From: Talpa occidentalis
Lineage: Eukaryota > Chordata > Mammalia > Eulipotyphla > Talpidae
Assembly (NCBI RefSeq): GCF_014898055.3
Contig: NW_026555331.1
Coordinates: 110,295,194-110,359,193 of the forward strand
Direction: 5' to 3'
DNA: 64,000 bases
Both the position numbers and the translations under genes were made by a program. Below, in pieces: positions 60,456 to 64,000 of this stretch. The notes under the pieces are model-generated. The model was not told where the DNA came from. It was given only the letters and a program-made list of their open reading frames with translations, and did no database searches. Within the stretch, counting starts at the first letter, position 1; each line of letters begins with the position of its first letter.

Positions 60456-60599
60456 GCTGCGTTCCAATGGATTTGGCTCTCCTGTTTGGACTGAATGTGT
60501 AATGTACAATTCTTGGAATTCCTCGATTACTGTTCCTCTGTGGATCTGTTCTGTTGGAATCTGGAACACTGGAATGATGGAAATGTGTTCTTTACAAAG
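60456..60599 (+). promoter_or_regulatory. Repeat-free stretch immediately upstream of the micro-exon
   Basis: These 144 bp between a 22-T run and the micro-exon contain no repeat I recognise and are less AT-rich than the neighbouring intron, with two CpGs. They must contain the branch point and any enhancer needed to define a 5-nt exon; the immediate upstream stretch is GTGTTCTTTACAAAG, a short pyrimidine tract. No open frame with an ATG joins to the exon in the correct frame (a TGA lies in that frame at 60575-60577), so I do not read it as a longer coding exon. Confidence 0.5.
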
Positions 60600-60604
60600 T
60601 AGCT
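60600..60604 (+). CDS. SEPTIN7: SEPTIN7 exon 2: 5-nt micro-exon with tandem acceptor
   Basis: The sequence around the exon is TTCTTTACAAAG, then TAGCT, then GTGAGTAT. The donor at 60605 is a near-perfect consensus. Two AG dinucleotides (60598-60599 and 60601-60602) form a tandem AAGTAG acceptor. Using the first gives a 5-nt exon TAGCT; using the second gives a 2-nt exon CT. Exon 1 ends ATGG and the next recognisable exon begins CAACAG. ATGG+TAGCT+CAACAG reads Met-Val-Ala-Gln-Gln, and ATGG+CT+CAACAG reads Met-Ala-Gln-Gln. Direct joining ATGG+CAACAG reads Met-Ala-Thr-Glu-Glu-Pro and then TGA. So a 5- or 2-nt exon (or another exon of length 2 modulo 3) is required here. As I recall, human septin-7 exists as 437- and 436-residue forms differing by this Val, and the mouse protein has Met-Ala. 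The inference is strong but no transcript was available. Confidence 0.82.
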
Positions 60605-61906
60605 GTGAGTATACTAGTTAATTTATACAGAAACATTTTTTCAGTCCAAGTTAACATAACTTTAACTTAACAGTTGGATGAAATATGAACCAAGGAAGCC
60701 TTACATTTAATATGTAGATTTTTTTAGCTCTACAAATAGTAAGGCTTTCAAATATTTGATTTTAAAATAGTATATTCTGATTAGTATCCTAATTAGTATT
60801 TTTAAAATTAGCTTTTCAATTTAATTGGCTTGCTTAATTTTTCAACATTTGGCCTAAAAATTAGTTTACATGAAGGAGAACAAAGGGTGAAAGGTTATGG
60901 ATAGAATATTCAGTTACATATATAATACTAGTGAGGAATATAAACTTCTGTTTTTTGTTAAATCCAAATGTGTTGAACTGATGCTTTGATCTCATATGAG
61001 TTTTTTAATAATAATTTAAATGTGGCAAAAACTTATAAAAGAAATGTGTACCTCAGGAATATTTTGCCATTATAATGATGAATAAGACCCACTTCTAAGT
61101 AAAATTAACCAATAAGACTCTACTCACTCAGATGGTCTGAACTATGGACAGTTTTTCTCACCAATGGGTAAGTTAAAAATCAGACTTTTTACTACACCAA
61201 TTTAGAAGTAAGTTTCTTTAAATTACTCATGAAACTACAGCTGAGGTTATTAAAGAATCTAAAACCAAACAGAAAACTGAATTATAATATGTTTTAAAAC
61301 CTGGATAAATCTGATGTCCCCAGTGACAGGAGCAGCAGGATCTTATGAAACATTAAAATGACATAAATTGAACCTTGTACAACAACTTGAAAGATAGTGT
61401 TTACTAATTGATGTTGATTATAAGACTATTCAAGAATTTATGAAAAAATTGCATTAATAAACTTAGCATTTTGACTTCATAAAATGAAGACAATTTTTAA
61501 GACACTCACCTGTGGTAACTAGTGTGAGCAAAGAGATCAATTGAAAGCATTCTTAATAATTTAGGGGGATTTAAAATTTTTTTATTGTGAAAAATCATTT
61601 GTTTTTCTTAGTTGGTGGGTTAGAATGTTAGTGCTGTTAACTTATGTAAATTAAAATCTTTGCTCTGAGACTGGTGTCTTTAATTTTTGTTTTATTCCCT
61701 TGGTTTTTTGTAATAGGCCGTTATGCTGTTGACTCATGCTCATTTCAATACTTTAAAATACTTTAAATTATTGGCAATATTATAAAAGTAGTTTGATTTG
61801 TCATGAATTATATAGTTTTCTGAAATAGATTAATGAAGAGAATTTGAAATGTGTCAGAGAAGTTTTGTTGATAAGTGAGTAATTTGGCTCTTTTTATTTT
61901 TCTCAG
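60605..61906 (+). other. SEPTIN7: SEPTIN7 intron 2 (1,302 bp)
   Basis: The intron runs from GTGAGT at 60605 to TTTCTCAG at 61906. It is AT-rich and I see no clear repeat in it. Confidence 0.8.
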
Positions 61907-62009
61907 CAACAGAAGAACCTTGAAGGCTATGTGGGATTTGCAAATCTCCCAAATCAAGTATACAGAAAATCAGTGAAGAGAGGGTTTGAATTCACACTTA
62001 TGGTTGTGG
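61907..62009 (+). CDS. SEPTIN7: SEPTIN7 exon 3: polybasic segment and first beta strand of the GTPase domain
   Basis: The exon is 103 nt with acceptor TTTTTATTTTTCTCAG (AG at 61905-61906) and donor GTAAG at 62010. It encodes 34 codons plus one G (phase 0 in, phase 1 out). The peptide opens [19 protein letters not shown], continues through the basic stretch RKSVKRG and ends FEFTLMVV plus the first base of Gly. In septins the basic stretch before the GTPase domain is the polybasic region linked to phosphoinositide binding and to the NC filament interface, and FTLMVVG is the strand leading into the P-loop. The residues agree with septin-7 as I recall it, with no frameshift or stop, so this is a functional exon rather than a pseudogene copy. 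The frame requires a preceding exon that ends in phase 0, which the 5-nt exon at 60600 provides. Confidence 0.96.
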
Positions 62010-62799
62010 GTAAGATGTGATTTCTCACTAAAATTGAATGTGTTCTAAGTTTTAAGCTGTTAACTCAATGAATTTATGACAACAGTAGTCAAATAATGGC
62101 AATGATCACTTGTCATATTTTCTCTTACTATATGAATAAATTTTAAAATTTAACTTGGCATAATGAGGTTTATATATGTTATTGTTTTTTGTTTGTTTTT
62201 TAATGGTTGCCTAGTTTTGGAAACTAAGTAAAAATTGAAAGCGGTGAAGGACAGGGGCAGAATAGGCATAAAGTTCTCTTCAACTGATAATGGTACAAAA
62301 GGAAATAGCATCTGGTGGTTACTTATTACTCCCATGTGTATTCTCTGGTTTATGTATTGTAGTGAATTCAAATCACATGATGGGATAGAGAATCATAATC
62401 ATATAAATGATTACCATGGACATTCAGTCACTGGGTGTAAGCCCTGGAGTGAGTGAAATATAGTTCTTGTTCTCTAGTGTGTTTGATCCTGTGAACATCT
62501 TACCCTGCTTATTGTTGATGTTAAGAGATTTTCAAGAGTTATTTTGATTGTAGGTTGGTAACATTATTATGTATGAAGAAGCACTATATATAAAATGGTT
62601 ATCTTCTAAATTATAATCTTAAGTGGTTATTATATTTTTATTTCTTATTGCTGACCTTAGAATCTAAATCCTGAGTATGATGCAACTTTATTGTAATTTT
62701 TACTGTTTCTCTGTAAGGTGAAAAGCAGGATAGTGAGCTGGCTATCCTTGACAAAGAAAATTGATTTGATGTTTGGGTTTTTGCATTGTTGCATTGCTG

Positions 62800-63045
62800 T
62801 ACCCAATTCTAGTGGGTATCGAGGCTTTCCCACACCAACAAACAGTTCTTGGACTCCAGCAGGGTGTCCAAGAATTCTGTAATGACATTATCTATATACC
62901 TGGAGATAGCATCAAGTTATATAGTTCAGGGCTCACTCAGTTTCCCAAGGTTGCCATCTGTTTCAAGTGCTGGTATCAAACCCAGGCTGTTACCTGTGTT
63001 TCTGACCAGTCACTGGCTGTGATGTGGGGGTTCTCTTAAACCCCA
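62800..63045. other. Open stretch before the ERVL-like LTR, unassigned
   Basis: An 88-codon open frame (62773-63039) crosses this stretch. Its sequence (for example TATCTATATACCTGGAGATA) reads like the start of an old LTR; no protein family is recognised. Confidence 0.35.
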
Positions 63046-63059
63046 CCTCAGACTTCAGG

Positions 63060-63590
63060 TACTCATCATGAGCCTAAATTATTATCTGTACTTCTTACCT
63101 ATCGCTATTAATCAGAACATCCCAAGACACCTTCCTCAGATTTCTCTTAATTTGATAAAATGACACACAGAATTTAGGAAATCTTTTTAGTCACTACATC
63201 ATCAATTCTTGTACAAAGGATACTACAGGATATGAATCAACAGCCTGATAAAGAGAAACATAGCATGGGGTCCCAGAACAAAGGAGCTACTTTTCTCATG
63301 AACTTGGGATATGGCAGAGCAGCACCTGGAAGCACTCTGAATCCAAACCTGGAAGCTCTTTGAAGCCTCTTCTTAATGTGCTTTTATGGTACTTCATTAC
63401 TTAGGAATTCTTGATTAGATCATTGGCCATTGGTCATTGAGCTCCACCTCTAGCCTTTTTTCCATCCCAGAAAGCCATAGAAATCTTCTAGACATGTTTG
63501 TTTTCTAGCAGCCAGCCCCAATTTTTGTTTTCCAAAAGTCACCTTTGTTAATACAGACTTCTACAAATAATAAGATACCCATCTAAACTT
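63060..63590. mobile_element. Old ERVL/MLT-type LTR relic
   Basis: AATCAGAACATCCCAAGACA, AAATGACACACAGAATTTAG, CTACAGGATATGAATCAACA, TAGATCATTGGCCATTGGTC and AGCAGCCAGCCCCAATTTTT are landmarks of a mammalian-wide LTR in this order. No coding remains; the subfamily is not assigned. Confidence 0.6.
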
Positions 63591-63596
63591 TATAGC

Positions 63597-64000
63597 TGTA
63601 AGGGCAGGACAGGACACATGCAGACTGGGTAAAGGAGGAGTCAGAGTCCTCAGTGGCTTTTTGCAGGTCTTTTATTGGGGTTCACCAGGCATATGGCAGG
63701 CAGGGGTGCTGGGGGCCCGGGAGGCTGGCAGGCCTCCCAGCCCCCAGCAAATCCTCACTCTATCTGGGCTCTCTGGTGATCTCGGCTTCTCTTCGGCTTC
63801 TGCTGCTGCTTTCTCGGCTTCTCTTTCGGCTTCTTCTCAGCTTCATTCTGGCATCCCGGTGACGCCGCCCTTAAAAGCACAGTCTTAGCTCAGCTGAATC
63901 CTATCTACCTATGCCCACACCCTATTCCAGGTGCCCGCCATCAGGCATGCATTCAGGACAAGGATCCATCATCTATCCTGATGGCAGAAGGGCAGAAAAG
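63597..64000 (-). mobile_element. LTR of the same family as 33601-34006, opposite orientation, cut by the window edge
   Basis: Read on the minus strand it shares with the first copy GATGATGGATCC, TGGGTGTGGGCAT-type blocks, GGGCGGCGTCACCGGGA, TGCTGGGGGCTGGGAGGCCTG and AAAAGCCACTGAGGACTCT. AATAAA on the minus strand is at 63671-63676. It ends in TGTAAGGG/CCCTTACA at 63597. The purine-rich tract is expanded with GAAGCCGA units (63780-63845). About 30 bp of its 5' end should lie beyond 64000. Confidence 0.82.

Larger units (their letters stand above)
40755..60599 (+). other. SEPTIN7: SEPTIN7 intron 1 (19,845 bp)
   Basis: The intron starts with GTGAGT at 40755 and ends with AAAG at 60599. The first 600 bp are CpG island; from 41400 on it is AT-rich with L2, MIR, old L1 and hAT relics and five tRNA-derived SINEs, four of them antisense to the gene. 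No further coding exon was recognised in it. Confidence 0.85.
40500..64000 (+). other. SEPTIN7: SEPTIN7 gene, 5' part (exons 1-3 and introns), truncated by window edge
   Basis: Septin-7 is a cytoskeletal GTP-binding protein that assembles with SEPTIN2- and SEPTIN6-group partners (and SEPTIN9) into hetero-oligomers and filaments used in cytokinesis, cilia, dendritic spines and cortical organisation. The identification rests on exon 1, whose translation begins MSVSARSAAAEERS, and on the exon at 61907, whose translation runs [19 protein letters not shown] and ends FTLMVVG; both match the septin-7 N-terminus as I remember it. The gene boundary given at 40500 is only the approximate transcription start inferred from the promoter motifs. 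Visible structure: coding exon of 61 nt, intron of 19,845 bp, 5-nt micro-exon, intron of 1,302 bp, exon of 103 nt, then an intron that is still open at 64000. The GTP-binding P-loop (GxxxxGKS) must begin in the next exon, outside this window. Confidence 0.95.
62010..64000 (+). other. SEPTIN7: SEPTIN7 intron 3, 5' part
   Basis: The intron opens with GTAAG at 62010 and no acceptor followed by the septin P-loop codons is found before the window ends. From 62010 to about 62800 nothing is recognised; after that an old ERVL-like LTR and a younger LTR occupy the intron. Confidence 0.85.

Noticed and set aside
60456..60604. A longer exon ending at the micro-exon donor
   Set aside because: No good acceptor AG follows the T22 run at a suitable distance, and the frame needed to join exon 3 has a TGA at 60575-60577 and no ATG after it.
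62773..63039. 88-codon frame in SEPTIN7 intron 3, considered as an extra exon
   Set aside because: It lacks the septin P-loop that must follow exon 3 and its DNA resembles old LTR sequence.
1..64000. CRISPR array, operon, phage or other prokaryotic system
   Set aside because: No regularly spaced repeats, no compact gene arrangement; the window is plainly mammalian nuclear DNA.

Overview
This is a window of nuclear DNA from a placental mammal. It has the 5' part of a spliced gene with long introns, one CpG island, and dense interspersed repeats (tRNA-derived SINEs, L1, L2, MIR, LTR and hAT fossils). The dominant SINE has a head reading roughly GCCTCCCTGGTGGCGCAG and an (AATAAA)n tail. It is not primate Alu, rodent B1/B2, carnivore CAN or ruminant BovA. 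My best guess from memory is a laurasiatherian, possibly a rhinolophoid-type bat, but that is only an inference.

Layout. From 1 to about 39.7 kb I see intergenic DNA with no protein-coding exon I can recognise. It holds 13 of the 18 SINE copies, two 5'-truncated L1 insertions (9.5-10.2 kb and 35.1-36.3 kb, the second split by a SINE), long antisense L2 relics, several MIRs, a fossil MaLR-like LTR broken by two SINEs (28.1-28.8 kb), a relatively intact LTR (33.6-34.0 kb) and a near-identical 130-bp local duplication (13.23 and 14.20 kb). From about 39.76 to 41.37 kb lies a CpG island with a TATA-less promoter carrying YY1, CCAAT, CGCG-palindrome and ETS motifs.

The one gene recognised is SEPTIN7, on the plus strand and cut by the window's right edge. 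Three coding pieces are visible: exon 1 (CDS 40694-40754), a 5-nt micro-exon (60600-60604) and a 103-nt exon (61907-62009). The P-loop and the rest of the GTPase lie beyond 64000. The micro-exon is the most interesting point. Joining exon 1 directly to the 103-nt exon gives a frameshift and a quick stop, while inserting TAGCT (or only CT, through a tandem AG acceptor) restores the septin-7 frame with Val-Ala or Ala. This matches the two N-terminal forms I recall for the human protein.

The remaining part (introns 1-3) is intronic, with five SINEs, L2 relics in both orientations (a convergent pair meets at 58.95 kb), old L1 pieces, MER5-type hAT fossils, an old ERVL-like LTR and, running off the right end, a second copy in opposite orientation of the LTR family seen at 33.6 kb. 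Repeat family names are from recall of consensus sequences, not from a database search.
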